Source: Curtobacterium flaccumfaciens (lineage in GTDB: Bacteria > Actinomycetota > Actinomycetes > Actinomycetales > Microbacteriaceae). From it: a stretch of 64,000 bases of DNA. Below are positions 8,762 through 18,724 of this stretch, piece after piece. Location: the NCBI GenBank assembly GCA_029689965.1, contig CP121450.1, positions 2,418,001 to 2,482,000 on the forward strand, in the 5' to 3' direction. The notes beneath the pieces were generated by a model. The model saw only the letters and a list, made by a program, of their open reading frames with translations. It was not told the origin of the DNA and ran no database searches. The translations under genes and the position numbers were made by a program. Positions within the stretch are counted from its first letter, which is position 1. Every line of letters begins with the position of its first letter.

Positions 8762-9709
8762 ATGGTCCGGTACGTGGCGAGGCGCTTCGGCTACGCGCTG
8801 CTCGTGGTCTGGGCGGCGTACACGGTGACGTTCCTGTTGCTCTACCAGCTGCCGAGCGACCCGGTGTCGATCATGCTGAACGGCGGTGGGAACGAGGTCG
8901 CCTCGTCGGCCTCGGACGCACAGCGCCGGGCGCTCGAGCACGAGTACGGGTTCGACCTGCCGCTCGTCGGCCAGTACTTCCTCCTGCTCGGCCGGCTGCT
9001 GACCGGCGACCTCGGGCAGTCCGTGACCAGCCACGTCAGCGTGACCTCGCTCGTCGCCCAGGCGCTGCCGTCGACCCTCGCGATCGCGGGCCTCGGGCTC
9101 CTGGTGGCCCTCGTCCTCGGCGCGGCGGTGGCGGTCGCCGCGAACTGGACCCGCAGCGGCGCACTCCGGTCCGTCCTGTTCGCCCTGCCGCCGCTGACCG
9201 CGTCGTTCCCGACGTTCTGGGTCGGACTGGTGCTGCTGCAGCTCTTCTCGTTCCGCCTCGGCTGGTTCCCGGCGGTCGGCGACGCCGGCATCGCGTCGGT
9301 GGTGCTGCCCGCGGTGACCCTGGCGATCCCCGGGGCCGCGGCCTACGCGCAGGTCCTCGGGCGGAGCATCGAGCACACGCTCCGCGAGCCGTTCATCGAC
9401 GTGGTGCGCGCAAAGGGTGCCCGACGCGCACGGGTGCACTTCGGTCACGCGCTCCGGAACGCGGTCATCCCCGCCCTGACGCTCGTCGGCCTGACCGTGG
9501 GCGGGATCTTCGCCGGCGCCGTCGTCACCGAGACGGTGTTCTCCCGCAACGGCCTCGGTCGGTTGCTCCAGACCTCGGTCAACGCCCAGGACATCCCGGT
9601 CGTGCAGATCCTCGTGCTCCTGTCCGCGGTGGCGTTCGCGATCGTGAACCTCGCGGTCGACCTCGTGTACCCGGTCATCGACCCCCGCATCGCTCGTCCG
9701 GCGAGCTGA
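8762..9709 (+). CDS. Peptide-type ABC transporter permease (DppB/OppB family)
   Basis: First of two membrane subunits of an importer of the dipeptide/oligopeptide/nickel class. The start ATG has a strong GGAGGAGGGAAG ribosome site 6-8 bases upstream and opens with MVRYVARRFGYALLVVWAAY, the standard first helix. Six hydrophobic segments follow. The EAA-type loop for contact with the ATPase is visible as FIDVVRAKGARRARVHFGHA. It ends VYPVIDPRI, as usual for DppB. The frame is intact, about 315 residues. Downstream lie dppC, a fused ATPase, a solute-binding lipoprotein and a flavin monooxygenase on the same strand. Confidence 0.92.
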   Translation: MVRYVARRFGYALLVVWAAYTVTFLLLYQLPSDPVSIMLNGGGNEVASSASDAQRRALEHEYGFDLPLVGQYFLLLGRLLTGDLGQSVTSHVSVTSLVAQALPSTLAIAGLGLLVALVLGAAVAVAANWTRSGALRSVLFALPPLTASFPTFWVGLVLLQLFSFRLGWFPAVGDAGIASVVLPAVTLAIPGAAAYAQVLGRSIEHTLREPFIDVVRAKGARRARVHFGHALRNAVIPALTLVGLTVGGIFAGAVVTETVFSRNGLGRLLQTSVNAQDIPVVQILVLLSAVAFAIVNLAVDLVYPVIDPRIARPAS

Positions 9710-9741
9710 CCCAGCCGACCAACGGCGAACTGGAGGAACCC

Positions 9742-10626
9742 GTGGCGGACACCGTCATCACCGAGATCGGCCCGACCGGCGCATCGGACACGTCCCGCAG
9801 CGGGGCAGGCCGCCCGGTGCACCGTCCCGCTCGACGCCGCGTGCCCGTCGGCACCGTCGTCGCCGTGCTCGTCCTCGCCGTGGTCCTGGCATGGGCGATC
9901 GCACCGGCGCTGTTCACGACCGCGAACCCCCTCGTCGGCGACGGGGCGGTGTCCCGCCAGGCGCCGTCGTTCGCGCACCCGTTCGGCACCGACGTGCTCG
10001 GGCGTGACCTCTTCGCCCGGGTGGTGCACGGCACCCGCGCCTCGTTGCAGGCGACCGCGATCGCCATCGCCGTGGCGTTCGTGGCGAGCACCGTGATCGG
10101 GCTCGTGTCCGGCTTCGTCGGCGGGTGGCTCGACGAGGTCCTCATGCGGATCGTCGACATCATGCTCGCGGTGCCGAGCCTGCTCGTCTCGCTGCTGCTC
10201 GTGACGGCGCTCGGCTTCGGGACGACGAACGTCGCGATCGCGGTGGGCGTCGGGTCGGTGGCGGCGTTCTCCCGGGTGCTGCGCGCCGAGGTCCTGCGGG
10301 TCCGGACGGCCGCGTACGTCGAGGCCGCGGAGGGTGGCGGAGCCCGCTGGTGGGACGTGCTCCTCCGCCACGTGCTCCCGCACGCGATCACGCCGATCCT
10401 GGCGCTCGTCGCGCTCGAGTTCGGGACGGCGATCCTCGCGATCGCCTCGCTGAACTTCCTCGGCTACGGGTCGGAGCCTCCAGCACCGGACTGGGGCGGT
10501 CTCGTGGCCGACGGACGGAACCAGCTCGCGACGGCGTGGTGGATCACCACGCTGCCGGGACTCGTCATCGTCGCCGTGGTCGTCGCCGCCAACCAGCTCA
10601 GCCGTGCGATCGGAGCTCGTCGATGA
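9742..10626 (+). CDS. Peptide-type ABC transporter permease (DppC/OppC family)
   Basis: Second membrane subunit of the importer. GTG start with GGAGGA upstream. A cytoplasmic N-terminal extension of about 30 residues precedes the first helix. The family hallmark HPFGTDVLGRDLFARVVHGT is followed by five more hydrophobic segments, and the coupling loop is AYVEAAEGGGARWWDVLLRH. LNFLGYGSEPPAPDWGGLVA is the typical C-terminal signature. The frame is intact, 294 residues. It overlaps the next gene by ATGA, indicating stoichiometric expression with the ATPase. Confidence 0.92.
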   Translation: MADTVITEIGPTGASDTSRSGAGRPVHRPARRRVPVGTVVAVLVLAVVLAWAIAPALFTTANPLVGDGAVSRQAPSFAHPFGTDVLGRDLFARVVHGTRASLQATAIAIAVAFVASTVIGLVSGFVGGWLDEVLMRIVDIMLAVPSLLVSLLLVTALGFGTTNVAIAVGVGSVAAFSRVLRAEVLRVRTAAYVEAAEGGGARWWDVLLRHVLPHAITPILALVALEFGTAILAIASLNFLGYGSEPPAPDWGGLVADGRNQLATAWWITTLPGLVIVAVVVAANQLSRAIGARR

Positions 10627-12292
10627 ACGCCGCACCGACCGGTCCCCGGCCCATCCCGTCCTGCGCATCGAGGACCTCGCCGTGTCGTACGGCGGGAAGC
10701 TCGCGCTCCACGGCGTCGACCTGGTGGTCGAACCGGGCGAGACCGTCGCCGTCGTCGGAGCGTCCGGCTCCGGCAAGTCGACCACCGCCCACGCAGCCAT
10801 CGGCCTGCTGCCCCGCGGTGCCACGGTCGACCGCGGCCGGGTGCGCCTGGGCGCCGAGGACGTCGTCGGCGCGAGTGACCGCACCCTCGCCCGGCTCCGC
10901 GGTTCGGCGGTCGGCTTCGTCCCGCAGGACCCGACGGTCTCGCTCGACCCGGTGCAGACCGTCGGAGCGCAGATCGCCGAGGCGCTCCGCGTGCACCGCC
11001 GTGCGCCGCGGGAGCAGACCCGTCGCCTGGTGCTCGAGATCCTCGCGCGGGTGGGCATCGACCGCCCCGAGCTCCGCGCGACCCAGTACCCGCACGAGCT
11101 GTCCGGCGGGCAGCGGCAGCGCGTGCTCATCGGCATCGCGACGGCGAACGAGCCCGGCTGGTGATCGCCGACGAAGCCACCTCAGGCCTGGACGTGACCG
11201 TCCAGCGGCGGGTGCTCGACCAGCTCGAGGTGCTGACCAGTGAGCAGGGCGCTGGCGTGCTCCTCATCACGCACGACCTCGGGGTCGCCTCCGACCGTGC
11301 CGACCGCGTCGTCGTCCTCGAGGCCGGTCGGATCGTCGAGCAGGGTCCCACCGACCAGGTCCTCGGGGCGCCGGCCCACACGTACACGCGTCGCCTGTTC
11401 GAGTCGGCGCCGTCCCTCGCCGCCACCACCGCGGCCGCTCGGACCGCCGAGCGGGAACCCGAACGGACGACACCCGACCGCTCCTCGAGGTCCGCGGGCT
11501 CGCCCGCACGTTCACGACGCGCAGTGCGGTCGGCGGACCGCGGGAGATCACCGCGGTCGACGGCGTCGACCTCGACGTCCCCACCGGCCGGACCTTCGCC
11601 CTGGTCGGCGAGTCCGGCTCCGGCAAGACCACCACCGCCCGCATCGTGGCCGGGTTCGAACGCGCATCGGCGGGCAGCGTGGTGCTGCACCCGCGCGGCG
11701 ACGGCGGACAGGTGCTCACCCCCGACGGCCGGGAGGCGCGGCGTGCGTTCCGCAGGCGCGTCCAGTTCGTGCACCAGAACCCGTTCGCGTCCCTCGACCC
11801 CCGCTTCGCGGTGGCCGAGATCGTCGCGGAGCCGCTCCGCTCGTTCCGCACCGGCACGAAGGCGGAACGTCGCGCTCGTGTCCTCGAGCTCCTGGACGCG
11901 GTGCACCTGCCGGCCGAGGTCGCCGCGCGTCGGCCCGCAGAAGCTTCTCCGGCGGCCAGCGACAACGCGTCGCGATCGCCCGCGCGCTCGCGCTCCGTCC
12001 GGACCTCGTCATCCTCGACGAGGCGGTCTCCGCACTCGACGTCCTCGTGCAGCGGCAGGTCCTCGACGTCCTCGACGAACTGCAACGGGAATCCGGCGTG
12101 TCCTACCTGTTCATCACCCACGACCTGGCCGTGGTCCGGCTCGTCGCCCACGAGGTCGGCGTGCTCCGGAACGGCCGCATCGTCGAGCGCGGGTCGGTCG
12201 ACCGCGTGTTCGACGCCCCCGAGCACGAGTACACCGCCGACCTGCTCCGGGCGATCCCCGGCACGCGCGTTCGGAGCCCTCGACCGCACTGA
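10623..12292 (+). CDS. Fused double ABC ATPase of the peptide-type importer (four frame breaks)
   Basis: Energises the importer. Two nucleotide-binding domains are fused, as in DppD-DppF fusions. First half: Walker [11 protein letters not shown]-loop [12 protein letters not shown], signature LSGGQRQR, Walker [11 protein letters not shown], switch THDLG. Second half: [43 protein letters not shown]. The frame changes near 10662, 11155, 11480 and 11941. The first three fit single-base losses in G/C runs. At 11941-11947 GAGCTC appears as GAAGCTTC, two extra bases. The ATG at 10623 overlaps dppC (ATGA); a GTG at 10604 would instead enter the second frame directly. Repaired length is about 556 residues. 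Confidence 0.87.
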
Positions 12293-12378
12293 CCACCCGA
12301 CCGCACCCGATCCACCCGACCCGACCCGTGCCCCAGGCCGCCGCAGGCCGTCCGCGCACACCCGACGAAAGGCACCCA

Positions 12379-13982
12379 TTGCCCAGGAAGTCCCTCCTCG
12401 CGCGCGCAGCCGCCGTGGCGGCCGCGCTCGCCCTCGCCCTGAGCGGGTGCGCCGGCGGCGCCACCGCCGACTCCGCGGCGTCGTCCACGCCCCGAGCGGG
12501 CGGCTCGCTCACCATCGGCATCGACGACTGGTGCGGTGCCTACGACAAGCAGCAGACCTCGGGCTGCACGTTCTCAACATCCAGGTCACCGACAACCTCG
12601 TCGACCAGGACCCGGAGACCGGGAAGGTCGTGCCGTGGCTCGCGACGTCGTGGAAGGTGAGCGCCGACGCGAAGACCTACACGTTCACGCTCCGGAAGGG
12701 CGTCACCTTCAGCAACGGCGAGGCGTTCGACGCGCAGGCCGTGAAGGAGAACTTCGACGCGGTCATCGCGCTCGGCAAGCAGGGCAACGCCTTCCAGTCG
12801 TCCGCCTACCTGCTCGGCTACACCGGGTCGACGGTCATCGATCCGCAGCACGTCGCCGTGTCGTTCTCACAGCCCAAGGCCGGGTTCCTGCAGTCCCTGT
12901 CCGAGGCTCCGCTGGGCATCGTGTCCCCGTCGACGACGAAGGAGACCGCCGCCGAGCGCGCGAACGGCGTCGTCGGCTCCGGTCCGTTCGTGATCTCGAA
13001 GCTCGAACAGGGCAAGCAGATCGTGCTCACCAAGCGCAAGGACTACGACTGGGGCTCCTCGGTCCGCGGCAACACCGGCGCCGCCTACCTCTCGAAGCTC
13101 ACGTTCCTGGTCATCCCGGAGGCCTCGGCCCGCATCGGGGCGCTGACGAGCGGGCAGGTCGACGCGATCTCGTACCCGTCGTCGAACGACATCGCCGAGG
13201 TGAAGAGCTCGTCGAACGTGTTCTCCGCGGCGTCCGCGGGCGTCGTCTACACGCTGTACCCGAACACGTCGGACCCCCTCCTCGCCCAGGAGCCGGTGCG
13301 CCAGGCGATCCAGCGGTCCATCGACCGCGACGAGATCAAGCAGGTGACCCTCGACGACACCGGCAAGGCAGCGACGAACATCGTCTCGTCGACCTTCCCG
13401 GGCTGGACCGACCTGTCCTCGCACCTGACCGACTCGAAGGCCGCGGTCAAGAAGATCCTGCAGGGCGCCGGCTGGTCGAAGGGCTCCGACGGCATCTGGG
13501 CGAAGGACGGCCAGCGCCTGTCGACGAACCTGCAGTACTCGGACGCCAACGACAAGCAGCAGTTCGAACTCATCCAGCAGCAGCTCAAGGCGAACGGCAT
13601 CGAGGTGCAGCTCGAGCAGCTCACCGCCGCGCAGCTGTCGGCGAACCAGGACTCCGGCGAATGGGGCCTGCAGTACGGCAACCTGACGCGGCCGGACCCG
13701 GACGTGTTCCTCTCGGCGTTCACCTCGGACTTCGCCTCACGCATCAAGCAGGACGCGGACCCCTCGCTCGTGGCCCTCATCGAACAGCAGTCCGCCGAGT
13801 CGGACACCGCGACGCGCACGAAGCTGTCGCAGGAGATCCAGGAGCGCATCGTCGACGAGGGACTCGGGTTCCCGATCCACGAGGCGACGAGCGTCATCGC
13901 GACCAGCAAGGACGTGCACGGCGTCCGGTTCACCGCGCCGTGGTGGGCCTACTTCGGATCAGCATGGAAGGACGGACAGTGA
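12379..13982 (+). CDS. Solute-binding lipoprotein of the peptide-type ABC importer (one frame break)
   Basis: Extracellular substrate-binding protein anchored by a lipobox (LALSGC). A TTG start is chosen because it has GAAAGG seven bases upstream and gives a compact signal peptide, [18 protein letters not shown]. The SBP family 5 fold is recognisable: [19 protein letters not shown], then [16 protein letters not shown] and the C-terminal region. The frame changes near 12565; one C added in GGGCTGC gives [14 protein letters not shown]. About 534 residues. It lies between the transporter ATPase and a monooxygenase, so its ligand is probably the monooxygenase substrate. The ligand cannot be named from sequence. 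Confidence 0.88.
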
Positions 13983-15307
13983 CCGAACGACGACTCCACC
14001 TCGGCGTCTCCATCTCGTCGGCGTGGACCGGTGGCACCGCCTGGCGGCGCCCGGACAGCCGGGTCGAGGACCTCAACGGCGCCGGACTCTTCATCGACAT
14101 CGCCCGCGCGGCCGAACGTGCCCGCCTGGACTTCGTGTTCCGCGCCGACGGGGTCGTGCTCGACCGGGACACGCTCGACCGGCACCCGGGCGGACTGCTC
14201 GACCCGGTGCCGATCCTCGCCGCACTCGCGAGCGTGACGACGCGCATCGGGCTCGTCGGGACGGCCTCGACCTCGTTCGAGGAGCCGTACAACCTGGCAC
14301 GGGCGTTCGGCACCCTCGACCTGGTGTCCGACGGTCGCGCGGGCTGGAACATCGTCACCTCGCAGCAGGGCGAACGGAACTTCGGCCAGGACGCCATCGC
14401 CGGGCACGCGGACCGCTATGCGCGGGCCGCGGAGTTCGTCGACGTCGTCCGCGCGCTGTGGGCGAGCTGGCCGCGGGAGTCGATCATCGTGGACCGAGCG
14501 AGCGGGCGGTACGCGGACACCGACCGGATCCGGACGATCGACCACCACGGTCGCCTCTTCGACGTCGAGGGGCCGCTCAACATCCCGGCGAGCCGGCAGG
14601 GGGCACCGGTGTTGTTCCAGGCCGGAGCGTCCGACCGCGGGCGGGACTTCGCCGCCCGGTACGCGGACGCGATCTTCGCTGCAGCACCCGACGACGACGT
14701 CGCCGCGGAGCTCACGGCGGACCTGCGTCGGCGTGCGGCCGTGCTCGGCCGTGACCGCGCACCGCTGGTGCTCCCCGGCGCGCACCTCTACCTCGGCGAG
14801 ACCGAGCAGCAGGCGAGGGCGCTGTACCGCGAGATCCGAGCCGACGACGACATCGCCGACGGGTACGCGCGCCTCGCACGGACGTTCGGTGTCGACTTCC
14901 GCCCGTTCACGCTCGACGAGCCGCTCCCCGCTGGGACCCTTCCGCCGGTCGCGTCCCTGCGGACCTCGCAGACGCACGCGGAACGGTTCCGCCGGTTGTT
15001 CGAGGACGACCGCCTGACACTCAGACGCGTCATCGAGGACCACGTGCTCACCGGCGCGGGCCACTGGCGGATCGTCGGCACCCCGGAGCAGGCCGCGGAC
15101 GCGATCGCGGCACGGTTCCACGCACACGCCGACGACGGCAACGTGTTCATCCCGGGCGAGTACCCGGAGACGTTCCGACTGTTCTTCGAGCAGGTCGTGC
15201 CGATCCTGCAGGACCGAGGGGAGTACCCGCGTGAGTACGTGGGAACCACGTTGCGGGAGCACCTCGGTCTGCCGCAGCCGGCGACGGTCGAGCCGGTGAC
15301 CAGCTGA
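13979..15307 (+). CDS. LLM-class flavin monooxygenase (NtaA/SnaA/DszA family)
   Basis: FMNH2-dependent monooxygenase of the bacterial luciferase-like superfamily, about 442 residues, frame intact. Typical NtaA/SnaA/DszA sequence signs: opening [25 protein letters not shown], the flavin-site region GRAGWNIVTSQQGERNFGQ, YARAAEFVDVV and GPLNIPASRQGAPVLFQAGA. Relatives oxidise nitrilotriacetate, EDTA, dibenzothiophene sulfone and similar compounds, so the substrate could be an aminopolycarboxylate or a sulfone/sulfonate. The GTG start overlaps the binding-protein stop (GTGA), so it is the last gene of the transporter operon. A perfect palindrome follows the stop. Confidence 0.9.
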   Translation: MTERRLHLGVSISSAWTGGTAWRRPDSRVEDLNGAGLFIDIARAAERARLDFVFRADGVVLDRDTLDRHPGGLLDPVPILAALASVTTRIGLVGTASTSFEEPYNLARAFGTLDLVSDGRAGWNIVTSQQGERNFGQDAIAGHADRYARAAEFVDVVRALWASWPRESIIVDRASGRYADTDRIRTIDHHGRLFDVEGPLNIPASRQGAPVLFQAGASDRGRDFAARYADAIFAAAPDDDVAAELTADLRRRAAVLGRDRAPLVLPGAHLYLGETEQQARALYREIRADDDIADGYARLARTFGVDFRPFTLDEPLPAGTLPPVASLRTSQTHAERFRRLFEDDRLTLRRVIEDHVLTGAGHWRIVGTPEQAADAIAARFHAHADDGNVFIPGEYPETFRLFFEQVVPILQDRGEYPREYVGTTLREHLGLPQPATVEPVTS

Positions 15308-15308
15308 C

Positions 15309-15350
15309 GGACCGGAGGTGCGGTGCGGGCCCGCACCGCACCTCCGGTCC
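15309..15350. repeat. Dispersed palindromic element (perfect 21-bp arms)
   Basis: Two abutting perfect 21-base arms, the left beginning GGACCGGAGGTGCGGTGCGG, sit between a plus-strand monooxygenase and a minus-strand gene. Related copies occur at 25087, 29396, 52936 and 53090. The copies at 25087 and 29396 also share a flank resembling GTCGYGGCAGACC. Likely acts as a bidirectional terminator; the family resemblance suggests a mobile or amplified palindrome. Confidence 0.7.
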
Positions 15351-15367
15351 GGTCGTCGGTCGTGGCA

Positions 15368-15386
15368 GACCGCATCCGATGCGGTC
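15368..15386. terminator. Hairpin between convergent genes
   Basis: GACCGCAT-CCG-ATGCGGTC is a perfect 8-bp stem with a 3-base loop, placed between convergent stops directly after the dispersed palindrome. There is no clear T-run, as is common in high-GC actinobacteria. Confidence 0.5.
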
Positions 15387-15390
15387 CGCG

Positions 15391-16199
15391 TCAGACACGC
15401 AGGTCGACGACCGCGTGCTGCGGCTCGCCGTCCACCTCGACCGTCACCCGCTCGCCCCAGAAGGCGACGAGACCACGCACCGCGGCGACGGCGGGGAACG
15501 GGTCGGGGTAGGACCAGGCGACGTCCTGCACCGAGCCGTCGGGCCGGCGCACGCCCCAGTACTCGGTCGCGTGGCCCTTGTACGGGCACTCGCTCACGGT
15601 GTCGGTCTCGACGATGGCGTCGAACCGGACGTCGGCCGGCGGGACGTACCAGCGTGTCGGCAGCCCGGTCTCGTAGACGGCCACCGGTGCCGTGGTGTCG
15701 GCGAGCACGCGGTCGCCGTCCCGCACCACGACGTGCCGGCTGCTCGGCAGCGCGTCCACCCGGTTGTGGGGGTCCCGCGGGTGCGTGATGACGGGGTCGT
15801 CCTCCTCGTACCAGGCATCGAGGACGCCGGGCGTCCAGGTGACGCCGAGCCAGCCGTCGAGCCCGTCCTCGTCCCAGGCCCACGCGACGTGCTCGACCAG
15901 CCGGTCCGACAGCGCGAGGTGGTACCAGCGGCGAGCTGGGCGGACAGGGCGCCACGACCGGCCGGGGGCCGGGCGTCCTCGGCGAGGCGGAGCAGGTCGG
16001 TACGGACGTCGGCGACCGGGATGCCGTACTCGGGCACCTTCTGCCCGGCCTCCCAGACCAGGATCGGCGAGCGGGTGTCGACGACGGTGACGTCGTCGAC
16101 GACGGCGCGGACCCAGCGGCTGCTCGGTTCCCACGTGACGTGGTCGGGCAGCGCGGGGTGGCGACGACGGAGGGTGGCGGACTCGACGGGATGCGACAC
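15391..16199 (-). CDS. DUF427 domain protein (one frame break)
   Basis: Protein of the DUF427 family, function unknown, about 269 residues with two copies of the domain. The first half has ILVWEAGQKVPEYGIPVADV and the second VYETGLPTRWYVPPADVRFD followed by SECPYKGHATEYWGV, the characteristic motif pair. The frame changes near 15933; one missing base repairs it. A GTG start opens VSHPVESATLRRRHP. It is convergent with the monooxygenase operon and divergent from the second one. No role in that pathway is evident. Confidence 0.8.
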
Positions 16200-16237
16200 G
16201 GGTGATCATGCTCCTGGTTTCCCTCGCGCGCGCTTCT

Positions 16238-16274
16238 CTACGCCGCGTGACGTACCGCAACGCTGTGTTACGTC
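16238..16274. promoter_or_regulatory. Operator-like region upstream of the second monooxygenase operon
   Basis: Contains CTACGCCGCGTGACGT, nearly identical to a site before the first transporter operon at 8559-8574. It overlaps an inverted repeat GACGTA-N14-TACGTC (16249-16254 and 16269-16274). It lies between the divergent DUF427 gene and the first monooxygenase of the second operon, a usual place for a regulator site. Confidence 0.45.
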
Positions 16275-16333
16275 GGCGGTCGTGGTCGTCGGTGGTGCGT
16301 GTTTCCATCACTCCACTGACGAGGGAGTGTTCC

Positions 16334-17375
16334 ATGACGCACGTCGAACGCATCGCCCGCGCGGCCACGGTGCCGCTGCGGATCGCGGTGTTCTCGCACG
16401 GCACCGAAGCACCGCCGGCCGCCCGGGCCTACCGCGACGAGCTCGAACTGTTCTCCGCCGCCGAGGGCCTCGGGTACGACGGCGCGTGGGTGCGGCAGTT
16501 CCACTTCCGGCACGACGACGCTCCGCTGCGTGGCGGGTTGCCGTCGCCGTTCGTCTTCTTCGCGGCCCTCGCCGAGCGGACGTCGACCCTCCGACTCGGA
16601 CTCGGAGCCGTGACCCTCCCGCACGAGGACCCGGTGCGTGTCGCCGAGGACGCCGCCGTGCTCGACGCGATCAGCGGTGGCCGGGTCGAGCTCGGCGTGG
16701 CGAACGGCGGCGGGCCGGAGACGCTCGACGTCTTCGCCCCCGCGTTGGTCGGCGCCGACCACGACACCCGGCGGTCGGCGTTCGACGAACAGCTCGCCGG
16801 ACTGCTCGGCGCGCTCCGCGGCGAACCGCTGGGGACCGGGACGGCACGCCTGCAGCCCGACGGCAGTGGGCTGCTCGACCGGGTGTGGGACGCGACGCTG
16901 ACCGCTGAGAGCGCGGCGATCGCAGCGGCACGGGGTCACGGCGTGCTCGTCGGCACCACCCAGACGGTCCCGGCGGAGGTGACCGCCGCCGCATACTTCG
17001 CGGCGCTGCCGGACGGTGCGACGCCCCGGGTGGCACTGTCCACCGCGATCTACCCCTCGGCCGACCGAGCGACCGCGCTGCGCGAGGCCCGCGACGGCAT
17101 CGAGGAGAAGTACGCCTGGGCGAGTCGTTCCTGCCGCCGGCGACCACCCTCGCCGAGAAGGCGGCCTCGCTCAACCTGCACTACGGCACGGCGGAGGACA
17201 TCGCCGAGTCGATCCTGTCCAAGCCGTACTCCCGCTACGCCACGCAGCTCAACGTGCAGGTCGAACACGGGTACCCGACTACGGACGACGGCGGGACGCG
17301 CTCGCGCTGTTCGCCGAGGACGTCGCTCCCCGGATCGGCGCCGAGACCCGGAGCCGGACGGCGGTGTCCGCATGA
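16334..17375 (+). CDS. LLM-class flavin-dependent oxidoreductase (two frame breaks)
   Basis: Luciferase-like monooxygenase of about 347 residues, shorter than and distinct from the NtaA-type enzymes that follow. Starts MTHVERIARAATVPLRIAVF with a GAGGGAGTGTTCC leader. It shows LGLGAVTLPHEDPVRVAEDA and AVLDAISGGRVELGVANGGG, the luciferase-family flavin/phosphate region. Breaks near 17118 (TGGGGC read as TGGGC) and 17280 (TACCCC read as TACCC) each fit one lost base and restore LPPATTLAEKAASLNLHYGT and GYPDYGRRRDALALFAEDVA. The last codons overlap the next monooxygenase (ATGA). It is the first gene of a seven-gene plus-strand operon. Confidence 0.83.
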
Positions 17376-18724
17376 CCCGCGACGGCGGCCTCGTCCTGGG
17401 CGGCATGGTCTTCTACCCGGGCGGCGAGCACGTCACGAGCTGGCGGCTGCCCGGCAGCGAACCCGACGCCTACCTCGACGTCGAGTACTACGCCCGGTTC
17501 GCGCAGACGCTCGAGCGCGGCGGGTTCGCCACGCTGTTCATCGCCGACGAGCTGTACGTGTGGGACCGCTTCGACTCCGGCATCGACCACGTCGTGAACA
17601 TCCGGACCGAGCCGTTCACCCTGCTCGGCGCACTGTCGCAGCGGACCGAGCACATCGGCCTGGCCGCGACGGTGTCCACCACGTACAACGAGCCGTACCA
17701 CGTCGCCCGGAAGCTCGCCTCGATCGACCACCTGAGCGACGGGCGGGCAGCGTGGAACCTGGTCACGAGCGCGTCCGACGAGGAAGCCTGGAACTTCGGC
17801 CGCGACGCCAACCTCGACCACGCGGTCCGGTACCGCCGCGGCGCCGAGTTCGTCGACGTCGTGCAGGGACTCTGGGACAGCTGGGACGACGACGCGTTCC
17901 TGTACGACCAGCAGTCCGGGTACTTCGCCAAGCGGGAGGGCCTGCACGTCCTCGACCACCAGGGGGAGTTCTTCCGGGTGCGCGGTCCGCTGAACATCGC
18001 CCGGCCGCCGCAGGCGCACCCCGTGCTGTTCCAGGCAGGCGCGTCCGAGGCCGGCCGCGCGCTCGCGGGTGCGAAGGCCGAGGGCGTGTTCACCCTGTGG
18101 CAGGACGACCTCGCCGACGCCCAGGCCCTGTACGCCGACTACAAGCGCCGTGCCGTCGAGCACGGTCGCGACCCGTCCTCGATGCTCATCCTGCCGGCGG
18201 TCTCGCCGGTCATCGGGGACACCGAGACCGACGCGCTCCGGCAGCTCGACGAGATCGAGGAGCTCACACCCGACCGGGTCTCGCTCGACCTGCTCTCCCA
18301 CTACCTGCAGACCGACCTGTCCGACCGTCCGCTCGACGCACCGTTCGAGCACGTCTTCGACGAGTCCGCCATCAACCAGTCGAAGTCGGTGTACGAGTCG
18401 ATCCGACGCATCGCCGCCGAGGCGACGACCCTGCGCGAGGTCTACCGCACGATCCTCCGCCGGCGGTTCCTGCCCGGGACGCCCGAGCAGATCGCCGACT
18501 GGCTGACCGAACGGTACGAGCGGGACGCCGCGGACGGCTTCATGCTGGCGTTCTCGTCGATCCCGGTGAGCGTCGACCGGTTCGTCGACCAGGTCGTGCC
18601 GCAACTCGAGCGGCGTGGTGTCTACGACCGGGCGTACCGGGGCACGACGCTGCGGGAACACCTCGGGCTCGAGCGCCCGGCGAGTCGGTTCGACGCCGTT
18701 CCCGCCCAGGAGGCCTCCGCATGA
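17372..18724 (+). CDS. LLM-class flavin monooxygenase, NtaA/SnaA type
   Basis: About 450 residues, frame intact. It opens GGLVLGGMVFYPGGEHVTSW and carries RAAWNLVTSASDEEAWNFGR, YRRGAEFVDVVQGLWDSWDD and GPLNIARPPQAHPVLFQAGA, matching NtaA-like monooxygenases. It is closely related to the following gene (shared stretches such as LAATVSTTYNEPYHVAR), so the two probably arose by duplication. Paralogues of this kind can act on successive oxidation steps or on related substrates. ATGA overlaps link it to both neighbours. A separate flavin reductase is not seen in the window. Confidence 0.9.
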   Translation: MTRDGGLVLGGMVFYPGGEHVTSWRLPGSEPDAYLDVEYYARFAQTLERGGFATLFIADELYVWDRFDSGIDHVVNIRTEPFTLLGALSQRTEHIGLAATVSTTYNEPYHVARKLASIDHLSDGRAAWNLVTSASDEEAWNFGRDANLDHAVRYRRGAEFVDVVQGLWDSWDDDAFLYDQQSGYFAKREGLHVLDHQGEFFRVRGPLNIARPPQAHPVLFQAGASEAGRALAGAKAEGVFTLWQDDLADAQALYADYKRRAVEHGRDPSSMLILPAVSPVIGDTETDALRQLDEIEELTPDRVSLDLLSHYLQTDLSDRPLDAPFEHVFDESAINQSKSVYESIRRIAAEATTLREVYRTILRRRFLPGTPEQIADWLTERYERDAADGFMLAFSSIPVSVDRFVDQVVPQLERRGVYDRAYRGTTLREHLGLERPASRFDAVPAQEASA

